Origin: Hydrangea macrophylla
Lineage: Eukaryota; Streptophyta; Magnoliopsida; Cornales; Hydrangeaceae
Assembly: GCA_033977485.1 (NCBI GenBank)
Contig: CM066987.1
Location: forward strand, 52,037,533 to 52,101,532
Direction of reading: 5' to 3'
Length of the DNA: 64,000 nucleotides
Shown in pieces: positions 9,839 to 21,000 of the stretch. The translations under genes were made by a program, and so were the position numbers. Every line of letters starts with the position of its first letter. The stretch's first letter is position 1. The notes beneath the pieces were generated by a model. It saw only the letters and a program-made list of their open reading frames with translations. It was not told where the DNA came from and made no database searches.

Positions 9839-12202
9839 GCCGGCTCCAATGGGGTACCGATGCTGACCGTGCGGTCTGGGTACTCGGGATTCAACATCAC
9901 TATTTCCAAGTCTTCCACTGGACCTATCGTGTCACTCTGGTCCCGGGGGTCCATGTCTTGGACGATTAATGTTTCGGTGATAGGCCCCCGGCGCAACGAG
10001 CTGACATAGCAACTCCGGGCGGTAGTCTGATCTCCACGCAAGCTTCTGGGTCCCTGAGGAGTCGGGAACTTCACCATTAAGCTGTAAGTGGAGACGACCG
10101 CCTTGGCCTTATTGAGGGTCGGCCTCCTGAGAATGACATTGTAGGCCGACGGGGCTTCCACGATCACAAAATTTGTCAGCACGGAAGCCTCCTGAGGGTA
10201 GGTCCCCATGAAAACTGGGAGCTCGATTGTTCCGAGCGGTTGTGTGCTGGAACCATTGAATCCTACCAGGGGGGTAGCAATCGGTCGGAGCCGATCCCTG
10301 GATATCCCGAGCTGATCAAATGCCGACGTGAACATGATGTCGGATGAGCTGCCCATGTCCACCAGCACCCTCTTGACCATGTAGTTGGCTATAGAAAGCG
10401 TCACAACTAGCGGGTCATCGTGGGGGCAGTGGATATCTTTCACGTCGTCGGAAGAAAACGTCAATATGCCGGTCAGTGGGGAGTCGGTGGATTGGACATG
10501 CCAGACATCTGCTCGGGATGCCCGAGCATGCCTCTTCCTTGCCGATTGCGTATCCCCACCACCCGAGATTCCTCCGGAGATCACGTGGATTTGGCCAAGT
10601 GGTTGCGGCTGATCAGGAGCTCGGGCGTCCTGCCAGGGTCGTCTGTCTGCTGTGACGAACTCTGCAAGGTGTCCCTGCTCGATCAGCTTCTCTATGGCTA
10701 TCTTTAACCTGAAACAATCCTTCGTTTCATGGCCATGGTCTCTGTGGAAGCGGCAAAACTTGTCCCGATTCCTCTTACCGGGCGGGGCTCTGAGTTTTGC
10801 TGGTTTCTGAAGCAATCTTTGCGCCTCAGCGGCGGCCATGACTTCTTGTATGAGCCGGGAAAGGGGTGTGAAAGCAATCGGGGGTTGACCCCGGACATCC
10901 TTCCGATCCTGCTTCGGCTTCTTTCCCAGGCCCTTCTCAAATCCTTCACGCTTGTGCTTAGCCTTTGGGGATTCATCTCCCGCCTGGCCGGCGCGCTTCG
11001 CTTTCAGGAACTCCTCGGTGTCTATATACTTACTGACCCTCTCCGAGAGTTCCACCAGGGTTGCCGGTCGGTCACGATGAAATGACGTGACAACCTTGGT
11101 GTGTTGAGCTCCCGAACAGAAGGCCATAATTGAGATTGCGGATCTAAAGCCTTTGTTGGTTGAAACGGTCTACATACTCCCTTAGGGACTCCCCCTTGCG
11201 CTGCTTAATGGTCAGCAGCTGAGTGTCCCGTTGTGACCGGTCGAGCATCCTGACAAACTGGCTGATAAACAGCTTGCTGAGGGCTTTAAAGTCATCAATC
11301 TTCTGGGGCTTTAGAGCGTGGAACCACTGTGCTGCTAGCCCTTTGAGGGTACTAGGAAAGGCCAGGCATAGTAGCTCGTCCACAGTGGTGGCCAGTGCCA
11401 TTTGAGCCTTGTAGGTACAGATGTGGTCCACCGGACTCCCTGTGCCATCGTAGGAGCTGAGGTGAGAGGGTTTGAACTTTCGCGGGATAGGGAGATGTAT
11501 CACCCAAGTGGTATAGGGTGATTCTGTCTCCGTGTTGGTAAGGTCGTGGCCGGACTTGCGGCTCAACCTCTCAATCTACTGTTGCAGTTCCTCGAACTGG
11601 GCCTTAACGTCATCCCGCCCGGTTCTCTTCTCTATATCCGAGCGGTAGGTCAGATCGGATGACGAGGCCTCTTCCTCAAAGTACGTCAACCTTGGGGACA
11701 AAGCCCGGCTCCGATTCCGAGTAATCGTGTGCCTAAGGTCCCCCTGGCTCCGGGTCGGAGGGTCTTTGGCTGATTCCCGGGCCCTCCGTCCTGGCTCCTC
11801 CCCTCTGGTCGTGCGCCGCCGGTTGATGATGATTCTGGCATCCTCCACCCGACGAGGATTGGGCCGAGTTTGCCTCTACGAGCGCCTGGTTGCCTGGCTG
11901 TGCTCGCTGTCATCGAGGTGTTCCCAGTCCGGTGGGGACACCGGGGCAGAACGGGCTTGCGTTCGTATCCGAGCGGGCTTCTGAGCAAGGGCTCTCTTTT
12001 TGGGCTGATCTTCTGATACAAGACGCTTTTCCTGCCAGGCCAAAACCGCCTCCATTTGTTCCTGCGTTCGCCGCTGGCCCTCTAAGAGTTACACTAGCGC
12101 TGCCGTTACCTGTTCTGTGGTCATGGAGGCATCCGGTCGCCCGGGCTGTGAATCCTCCTGATCGGGCTGGGTAACGGCCTTCTTACTCTTTCTAGGCGGC
12201 AT
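9839..12202 (-). pseudogene. Gag and aspartic protease, Tat copy 1
   Basis: The start is an ATG at 12200-12202 (MPPRKSKK), 58 bp inside the PBS. The capsid-like core reads PRKFKPSHLSSYDGTGSPVDH and WFHALKP. A Tat-type zinc knuckle (CRFHRDHGHETKDC) precedes the protease. The protease active-site motif is altered: LVDMGSSS here against LVDTGSSS in copy 2, a single C-to-T change that replaces the essential Thr of DTG. Early stops include a TAA near 12091 and TAGs at 11574 and 11144; a frame change follows between 11144 and 11127. The longest open stretch is 9835-11127. Confidence 0.88.
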
Positions 12203-12242
12203 GTTGATCAGTCAAGAATTTGTTGGTGAAAAACTTTGTCGT

Positions 12243-12260
12243 TTCCCACAGACGGCGCCA
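12243..12260 (-). other. Primer binding site, Tat copy 1
   Basis: The minus strand reads TGGCGCCGTCTGTGGGAA, a few bases inside the LTR edge. TGGCGCC-type PBS sequences are usual in Tat and Athila elements. I do not assign the tRNA. Confidence 0.8.
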
Positions 12261-12266
12261 AGCTGA

Positions 12267-12909
12267 TGATGCCTAAAATTGGTAAGAAGGATTTAAAGAG
12301 AGAAAAGGACACGAGCAACTTATATGTGGTTCGGCCCCATTAACAAGGTGACCTACGTCCACGGTTGCGTCTGTGCGCGTTCACTAGCAGATCATCGGCG
12401 GGCCTGGTGAGCCAACAAAGAGGGGCAACACTACCAGTAATATCGGCCAGGTATATGCGTACAATGGTGAGTTTTGTATTCTTAGGCTTGCTAGCTTGAG
12501 AGTTCTTCGAATCCCTGTAAACAGAGTAGGTGGCCTCTTTTATAGGTGCAAGAGTCCACCCATACATGGTAAGCTAGTCAGATTAGGAAGCCTAATCTGA
12601 TTACAATTGATTTGCATGATTTGGGGAGAGTTTCCTAAGTGGTTTAGGAAACTGCCACATTCCTTCTTGCAGTCTTGCAGATGGTTTAGGAATCTATGGG
12701 CTCTTCCTTAATAGTGTTCTGACCAGATAAAGAAACTGCTTGAAAGGCTTGGTCTGAGCTGTGCCTCATGCCCGGGCTATGCGAGCACCCCGAGCGGTAA
12801 CTATTGATAACCTCGGGAGCGTAGACACCGAGCACCCATTCCGGATAGTCCGGGTCCTTTGCCGCTGACGTGGCGGTTTGGCTTTAGCAGAATATTTCCG
12901 GACGTATCA
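12267..12909 (-). repeat. 5' LTR of Tat copy 1
   Basis: On the minus strand this starts TGATACGTCC and ends TTTTAGGCATCA. It aligns throughout with both LTRs of copy 2. The minus-strand TATA box ACCTATAAAA lies at 12537-12546, in the context of a conserved GGCCACC stretch. The other LTR of this copy is outside the window, so its age cannot be estimated. Confidence 0.9.
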
Positions 12910-14634
12910 AAATGTAGTGACGAATTTAACCTTATTATTATTATTATATATATATATACATACAACTATAGATGTAATAGCAGTTTTGGAAACTAAAATC
13001 GTGGAAGGAGTTGTTTTTGGAAATTGAAATCGTGGATATCATGGATTAAGATGGAGTGAATATTGCTAAAATCAAGGAATTCCCCCTTTTCTTTTCTTTT
13101 CTTTTTCTCTTATTTTTTTCCCTTTTTTTTTTCTTTCTTTCTCAAATTCAAAATTGATAAACGTTTAAATGATACAGTTTTCGTCAATTGCATTTTTGAT
13201 TTGTGGAGGTTTACATCTGTGTTGAAGGTGGATAATTTCGCATTGTATCAATTCAAAATGTGAGAAAATCGAATTAGCTTTTGTTGTGCAAATGTGATTG
13301 CTTGTTGATTCGAAGTGAAAACAAGTGAAATTTAGACGATATGAAAATGTTTTTCAACTTACATGCCTGTCGCAAGTTCATTGAATTAAGAAATTATCAG
13401 TTTTAGAGTTCATTTTGAAAGTGAGAATTTTTCACTATTAAATGAGAAAGTTCTTAGTATAAAGTGAGAAATTCTCAATTTGTCACTTGAATTTGTGATT
13501 TTATCAGTTTTAGAGTTCGTTATGAAAGTGAGAATTTCTCAGTATTAAGTGAGAAAGTTTTCAATATAAAGAGAGAAATTCTCAATTTGTCACTTGCTCA
13601 TTGAATTTGTCACTTGTACATTAAGTGAGAAAGTTTTCAATACAAAATGAGAAATTCTCAGCTAAATAAAAAATAGTCTAGAAAATTAGAAAAATGCGAA
13701 AAAGGAGGCCTAAATAATAGAATTTGGCCTAAAAACCCCGGGCATGATGTAAAGTATCAAGTTTTGCTCATTGACCTGTTTCTGATCAAATAAGTTGTTT
13801 CAAAATTTTCTAACACTGTCAGAATTTTGGGCACTATTAAGTGAGAAAGATCTCAGTATTAAGTGAGAATTTCTCACTTTAACATACTGATCATATACAA
13901 TTTCTCACTTTAGTTAGAAGTGAAAAAAAAAACGTTAATTTTTACACCAAACAAAAACAAAATTTTCTCACTTCAACATATTGATCATGTGAAATTTCTC
14001 ACTTAAATTAGAAGTGAGGGAAAAACAAACTTTTATACCAAACAAAAACAGAAGTGAGAAATACCCACTTCACTTCACTTCGACATACAAAAATGAACCA
14101 TCAATCACTTATACAAGAATATTTGATGAGAAATTCACATTTTCTTGTCATCGTCATCTTCGTCGTGTTGCATAAAATGAAATATGAATCTTGAGTTTCT
14201 ACCACATCGTGAGAAATTTGCAACCAAATCAGTGAGAAATATGAGAATCATTTGATCTTCTTGAGTCATCTTCAATCACCTCCAAATCGTCGGAATTGTC
14301 GGAGCTCTATGGAATGATTTAGAATTTCTCTGAATTTTTTCAAATAGCTTCTCTCTCTCTCTCTATATATATATATATCAAGCATCTGATTTTCAAAATT
14401 CAAATCCCAATATGGAGAGAGAGAGAATCTACAACTCTCTCTTTCTCTCTCTATATATATATAGAGAGAAAGAATCTGCAACTATATATATATAGAGAGA
14501 GAGAGAGGATAATATAAGGGTATTTACGCCTTTAGCAACACAAATGGACTAATTTCTAGATTTACATATAGGAAGAACCTATTTCTAGAAAAAGCTAGGA
14601 TTATGGACTAAATCCAACTTTATCCTACATACAT
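12910..14634. other. AT-rich intergenic DNA with dispersed GTGAGAAA motifs
   Basis: No gene is supported. A CTTTT-rich low-complexity tract lies at 13085-13142. Between about 13430 and 14240 the words GTGAGAAA, GAGAATTTCTCA and TTTCTCACTT recur on both strands at irregular intervals, a locally amplified simple motif. CT, TA and GA microsatellites occupy 14347-14510. Reading frames here are short and made of simple repeats. Confidence 0.6.
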
Positions 14635-14810
14635 TAGGGGTGTAAATCGGTCGGTTCGGTAAATTTTTTTTTGATATTTTTTTTTATGTTTTGAAATCCT
14701 ACTGAAGTGGTCAGTTTTGGTCGATTCAGTTTGATTTTTAGCTATAAGCAATTTTAAGAAAACCGCCTGAATTGCTCGGTTTGGTCCATCGGTTTTTTTG
14801 TTCACTCCTA
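14635..14810. mobile_element. MITE with TAGGGGTGT / CACTCCTA ends
   Basis: The ends TAGGGGTGTAAATCGG and the complement of TTCACTCCTA are inverted, and the interior carries inverted GGTCGGTTCGGT / CGGTTTGGTCC sequence. The terminal sequence resembles common plant hAT-type MITEs. Length is 176 bp. The flanking duplication is not clear. Confidence 0.6.
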
Positions 14811-16340
14811 ATACACACACATAAATTCTTTAGAAAAAGAGAGTTTCTCATTTTCTTTTAATTTTGCTACTTATATTTTATATATTTTTCCCTTTTGAAA
14901 AGTTAATTCTCCATTGGCAACCTCTTTCTTACAAATTAAAACTAAAATAATTTTCAATCATCATTTTTATTTTTATTAAGGTTTCGTAGAAATTTGGTAT
15001 TAAATCCCTCTTTACCAAATGCATTTGGTTATAGGACACAAAGAAAACTATATAGTGATAAGTCTCTAGATGCTAAAACATTATAGACTAAGGTCCTTTG
15101 ACGAATGACCATCTATTTGTTGTTACAACCTTACAATTCCTTCTTTTCCAACACAAACAGACTCCATCCTACAAATTTGAATATTTCTCTCCACTACAAA
15201 CACCGGCCACGGCCATCAATACTGATCACCACTGTTCACGGCCATCTAACAATCACCGTCCACGAGACCATCACCACCTTCTGTCAGATCATCTTCCACC
15301 TTCGCGACTACCTCCGCGACCACCTTTGTCTCTTTCTCATTTTCGTCGGACTTAACCACCAAAATCACGAACGAGTTCGCCATCGCTGAAGAATGTTGTC
15401 GCCACCACTGCCATCGTCGCCAACCACCGACGAAAATGAGAGAGATGGCCGAGATCTAGATCCAAATCTAGATGTAGATCCATCCTCACCGTGAGCATCT
15501 TCTTCGTTGTTGTTCTTTTTTTAGCATAGATTCTTTGCCGGAATGGTGTGGTGAAGTCAGTGGACTTTCTCAACATTATTTTTCCAGATTTTGATATCAA
15601 CAATAGTACTTGTTTAATAGATCTCGTTGAGTAGGTTGTAAAAATCTATATACTTTATGCAAAAAAAAAGTTGTAGATGGATATGAATGCTCAAATTTGT
15701 AAAAAGTTTTTACAATGTTTATTATAATACTTTTCTTTTGTGAAATTTCACAACTTTTTTTTTATTTTTTAAATTTCACAACTTTTTTCGGTGGTATGAG
15801 AAATTAAATGTCAGAAACTTGCTTTGTGATCATTTCATGTTGATGTGGTGATTTGGTTTTGAATAGATTAATCAGATGAGGTCGTGGTGGTAATCGGTAG
15901 AGGTCTGGTGTGGCAGTGATGGTTTTGTGAAAATTTTCGAACTTTTTTGAAAATTTCACGAACTTTTTCGGTGGTATGAGAAATTAAATTTCAGAAACTC
16001 ATTTTGTGATCCTTTCAGGTTGATGTGGTGGTTTGGTTGTGAAGAGATTGACAAAGGTCTAGTATGGCGGTGGTAGTGATCGGTAGAGGTCTAATGCATA
16101 TGGTGGTGTTGCTCGCCGGAGGTCAGACGAGCTCAGACAAGGTCGCCAGAGCTCAAGCAAGATCGTCGGAGGTGCAGGAACTTTGAAACTCTTTGTGTAG
16201 AGCATATTGAGAGTAGTTTTGTCAAAAGATCAAGAAATGGACCTAATCCTAAAAACTTTTCCTACTTGTGCTTAAACCACTACATTTTTTGTAATTTGAA
16301 TTTATCACCAAGTAATATTTTAAACGCGCTATATAATGAT
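14811..16340. other. Intergenic DNA with a ~190-bp partial tandem duplication
   Basis: No gene is supported. A segment around TTCGGTGGTATGAGAAATTAAAT at about 15787-15900 recurs at 15976-16070 with the following GTTGATGTGGTG phrase, a tandem duplication of roughly 190 bp. At 15180-15420 both strands have short open frames with Pro/His-rich or Arg-rich translations, but no domain, splice pattern or codon signal supports an exon. Confidence 0.5.
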
Positions 16341-16349
16341 ATATATATA

Positions 16350-16725
16350 TATAGAACACCTCTTATGAGAGAGTCTATTTTAACAAAGTGAGGACTTCTT
16401 TTATAGCCATTAGATCCAATTTTTAATCTGTAAAATTACTTCAGAACACTTAATGAAAATTGAATCCAAAAATTATAAATAGAAGTTCTCGCCTTAATAT
16501 TGGGAGATTCCTCGTAAGAAAGGGTTATATATGTATATATATACAGAACACTTCTCGTAAGGACGCCCTTATTTTATTAAGTTAAGAATTTCTGTTTGCA
16601 GCCGTTAGATCATCAATTTAAAAAATGAAATGACAACAATACCCTTAATAAAAACTCGATCTAACGGTAGAGACAGAAGTCCTTAACTTAAGAAATTAAG
16701 GATGTCCTTAGTAGGAGTGTTCTGT
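16350..16725. mobile_element. Two adjacent MITEs with AGAACAC / GTGTTCT ends
   Basis: The clearer element is 16543-16725: ACAGAACACTTCTCGTAAGG at one end and the complement of CTTAGTAGGAGTGTTCTGT at the other. Its arms pair through TTAAGTTAAG and CCGTTAGATC. Both flanks are TATATA. A degraded relative lies at about 16350-16525 (AGAACACCTCTTATGAGAG). Both have the structure of short fold-back DNA transposons. Confidence 0.65.
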
Positions 16726-17039
16726 ATATATATACTAGTTGGAGCCCTGCGCGTTGCGCAGCGCAGGAATTTAATTGTGTCGTTTTATGTGGTTAAATGA
16801 TTGTTAAAAGTGTATAATAAGATGTTAAAACAGTTAAATAGGAAACTGTAAATGTAACTATTTAATCTAAAACTCTTCTCACGGAAGAAGTTGATAATTC
16901 TGACTATCTTATAAATAAGTAGTAAAGGTACCTAATAAAGCGCCACTAAAAATATATGACACAAGTAGGGTATTTTCTCTAAAAAAAAAAAAAAAAAAGG
17001 CCATGAATGTGTTTGTAGGCCTTAATTGATATTCGAATA

Positions 17040-17690
17040 CAATCTATAAATCCTAAATTTGAGGGAAGAAGTTGACCAAGATGTAAATATTAGTGACCAA
17101 TTCATAATAGCTACTAAAATAGCAACTTTATTTGACATTTTAAATATTCCAGAACATAAATATTAGAGAAGAAGTTGACCAAAATGTGAAATTAGTGACC
17201 AATTCCTAAATAGCTACTAAAATAGTCACTTTTTAAAACTTTTTTAAAGTGAATAATAAATATCCCAAAACTTGCTGACCTAAATGCAATTACACATATT
17301 ATAATATATGAATCCTAAATTTGAGAGAAGAAGTTGAGCAACTTGTAAATATTAGTGACCAATTCCTAAATAACTACTAAAATAGCCACTTTTTTTAAAA
17401 TTTTTATGAAGTGAATAATAAATATCCCAAAAAATATTGACCCAAATGTAATTAGACACAAAATGTTGATTGAAACCTCATTTGAGAGAAGAAGTTGACC
17501 AAATTATAAATATTAGTGATCAATTCTTAAATAGCTACTAAAATAGCCACTTTTGTTGACTTTTGTTGAAGTCAATAATAAATATCCCAAAAATTGTTGA
17601 CCCAAATGTAATTAGACACAAGATTGTTGATTAAAACCTCATTATTATATTAAATAAAATTTCAAAAGTTGACTTGAATGTAATTATTTA
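17040..17690. repeat. Tandem repeat, four units of 104-162 bp
   Basis: Units begin GAGRGAAGAAGTTGA at about 17062, 17166, 17322 and 17484. Each continues with AAATATTAGTGACCAATTC and TAGCTACTAAAATAG. Later units also share AATATCCCAAAA and TAATTAGACACA. The array lies upstream of the J-protein gene and shows no coding signal. Confidence 0.75.
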
Positions 17691-17988
17691 TCAAAAATGA
17701 CAGATTTATCCTCAGATAAATCAATATATCCTTACGAAGTATAGATGGATGTATGGGTAATTATGATTTTATGAAGGACAAAAGAGAAAGTTTATATTTT
17801 TTGAAGTGCTTGTTTATTCGTTTGTATAGTATATAGTATAGTAGATATCACATGTCTTAGAATTTCATGGAAGCGCATCGCACCACATCTTTTTGGAACA
17901 ATCCCCTTTCATCCATTAAACTCTCTCCCTCTCAAACAAACCACGAACAGGCGGAACCACTCCGACAAATGAACAGAAGCAATCACTC

Positions 17989-18019
17989 ACTCTTCTTCTT
18001 CTTCTTCTTCTTCTTCTCT
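17989..18019 (+). repeat. TTC microsatellite in the J-protein gene 5' region
   Basis: About nine TTC units lie 45-75 bp before the start codon, in the probable 5' leader. A second TTC/TCT run inside exon 1 encodes serine. Confidence 0.8.
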
Positions 18020-18064
18020 TAGGACAATCTTCAAACCCTTGGTGGACATCCCCAATTCACATCA

Positions 18065-21000
18065 ATGTGGACCCCCTCTCTCTCTCTTCTCCCTCCTTCT
18101 CTCTCCTTCGTCGCCGACCGTCCCCAACCTCTCTTCCTATTAACCTCTTCTTCTTCTTCTTCTTCTTCTTCTTCTTCTTCTTCGTCATCGTCTTCTTTCT
18201 TCTCTGGCGGGACCAATCTTTGGGCACAGAGGAGTTTCATATCTGTTTCCTCATCTTCTTCGCCATTAAAGCGATTTCGAACGATTGTTGCAGCTTCAGC
18301 TGATTATTACTCCACTCTCGGCGTTCCTAAATCTGCCAGTAGTAAGGAAATCAAGGCGGCTTATCGAAGGTTAGCTCGCCAGGTACTACTTGTTTATTTG
18401 GAAGACTTAACATTGGTGTTTTACTTCAATGTCTGTGTTTTCTTTGTTTTGAATCTTGTAATTTATAAAGATATTTTCAATGTTTTAGTTTGTGTTATTA
18501 TCTGAAGTGTTAATTCCCTATGGAATGTTGGGTATCTGAGTATATTCAACTTTAACTTCATTGGAAGTCAATTTTTCTGATTATACTACTCTCTCATTGA
18601 ATCTTTAATGGATAAAATGGCACTCACAGTCCGTTTGGTATCCAAAAAACTAGAATAGAATTCATTTGGAATTCTTGTTTGTGGAATTCTTGTGTTTGGT
18701 TTGTCCCAAAACAAGAAATGAATTCATTTGTAAATCCACCCAATTCTTGTTTTGGGTGCTTTACAAATCCTACCAAAAATGGTCGGATTCTTCAAGAATT
18801 GATTTGGGATTTTTTTTTTCCCCAAACTACCCATCTACTGTTCATCGTCTCCCTCACCTCTGGGCTGTGAACCAGGCTCTCTCTCTCTCTCTCCCTCTCT
18901 CTCTCTGTCTCGTCTATATATCTCTGTGTATAGATTTCTATATATACATATATAGACAGATTTCTATATATACATATATGTATATACACAGTTCTATATA
19001 TATATATATGTATATACACAGTTATACACATATATTATATATATACACAGAATCTCACCTCTCTCTCTCTTCTCGCATTTGTCTTCTTCGACGTCGACAT
19101 CTTCTGAGGGCTTCGTCTCAAGTGATGAAGATGAAGAGAGGATGAAGATGAAGAGAAGATAGAGACGATGAAGATCTGACTTCTGAGAGCTTCGTTTCAG
19201 TGTGGTCTGTTTGGGCAAGGTTAATTAGCTTGGGGATTAATTTGGTAAGGTTTGTATGGGTAAGGTCTATGTTTGGGGATTAATTTGGTAAGGTTTGTTT
19301 GGGTAAGGTCTAAGTTTGGGGGTTAATTTGGGTAAAGTTAGTTTGGGTAAGTTTTAATCCAAATTCAAGTTTACATATCCAAACAGATCTTAAGAACAAT
19401 GTATTTTCTAATGGGGCTATTTTAGTAAATAGCAATAATTCTTTTCAATTCTATTCTTTTCATTTCTGTTTAAACCAAACAAGAGAATTAGAATTACAAA
19501 TCAATTCTATTCTATTCTTTTCTTTTCAATTCTATTCTATTCTATTCTATTCTATTTTACAATCATACCAAACGGAGTGTCAATGCTTTTTTGATGCAGG
19601 AAATGGGGAAAAACCCTACAAGTTGCTTTAACCAAATTTTCACTTTTAGGATCATAGGACTTGGAGAACTTTGTGTGCATGTGTTCCTTTAGTAGTTTTT
19701 GAAAATGCCCATATTTAGGATAATTTGGAGGCTTGGGTACAGAAATTGGTGCTCTCTTTTATTTGCCATAGAAAGCTTGCTTACATAATCACAAAGCTGT
19801 AGGCTGTGGATTTCAGTGATTACTGGATAAGTCCATACTTCACTTGAAGCATTTTGAGTCCACTACTGAGAGAAGTGATGGAGTTACTGAATAATGAAGG
19901 AAAGGAGATTGTCGCAGCAAGACACATATGATGCTAGTTGATACTTATCTCATGTGAAATACACTTTCAAACAAAGAATGTAACATGTTGCAAAGAATTT
20001 TAGTAAAGTAGTGGTGGGCATCTGTTTTGATTTGTCCCATATAGATTATGGAAGACTAAAAGTCATATATTTGTAGTTTTTGGTCTTACGAGGCCGATTG
20101 GCATAATTTCAGAGAGAAAGCACCCAATTAATCATAGTTCTAGCATCCTTCACTCTATAGACATCTAGGATTTCTCTAAAAGCTTGAGAGTTTTCATTAA
20201 CATACGCATGCTACCATGTCTGGTGACACATGAGATATTGAATATTTCCCATTAGGAAATTTTTTGAATTTCTAATTACTTATTTCTCAATCTTAAACAA
20301 GAGTCCTTGTAACTCTGTCCCAACTAAAATGTTAGAGGAGGAAATTATGATAATTCACATGGGTACTCTAATGTATTCCTAGTGTATCTGAGCGTTCCGA
20401 TAGATGACGCACCAGTTGGGGGGATACCCTGATCATCTAAGAATACAACACAAACAAACAGTAGAAGGTACTTCTTGGCCCTAAAAATAATCCTGTGTTT
20501 GGAACGGAAGTAACTTCTTTTATTGAAGTATGTGTATAAACATTGGCATACTTTATATAGACAGAGAGAAAAAAGAAAAGAGTTAAAGAGGTGCAAATAG
20601 AAGCATGATAGAGTGGGAGTTAATTGCTAATTTGCTATAGAAGGTGAGGACTGAGGAGCATGGAGTTCCCTCTACCCCACTCATGTACCCGTATGCAAAA
20701 CATCTTCTGCAATTTAAAAGCAAAAGCAAGTAAGACTTGCTTTTTGAAGAAGAAAAAATTGTATTTGAATGCATCTTTAAAATAAGTCTAATATGAAAAT
20801 TGATAGTGTATTTACAACTGATGAAAATGCATTGTGTAGTGTCATTCCAAACACACCCTAAAGGAGGTGGGAATGATAGCAATTACCTAGTTTTGGATAA
20901 GAAGGACACAATTTTTTTTACATACTTGTAACTGAAATACAGGAACAGATATTATACTTCTTTCCTATTCGAGTTTGCCTCGTCATAATTATCCTCGAAG

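Larger units (their letters stand above)
1..12909 (-). mobile_element. Ty3/gypsy Tat-lineage retrotransposon, copy 1 (3' end outside window)
   Basis: Gag, protease, RT, RNase H and integrase sequences run on the minus strand from 12202 to 4463, behind a 5' LTR at 12267-12909 and a PBS at 12243-12260. The order PR-RT-RNH-INT is Ty3/gypsy. A second RNase H between the RT-linked one and integrase, together with an antisense gene between pol and the 3' LTR, is known from the Tat lineage. The 3' LTR lies left of base 1. The copy aligns along its length with the complete element at 35658-46201, and that comparison exposes two solo-LTR insertions (218-1862 and 5434-7664). Several stops and single-base deletions show it is dead. 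The family name is unknown. Confidence 0.9.

Noticed and set aside
15098..15603. Possible small gene with His/Pro-rich or Arg-rich product
   Set aside because: Overlapping frames on both strands, no domain, no splice signals and low-complexity composition; I saw no support for an exon.
18666..19145. A 159-codon frame in intron 1 of the J-protein gene
   Set aside because: It lies wholly within a fold-back element and consists of CT and TA repeats.
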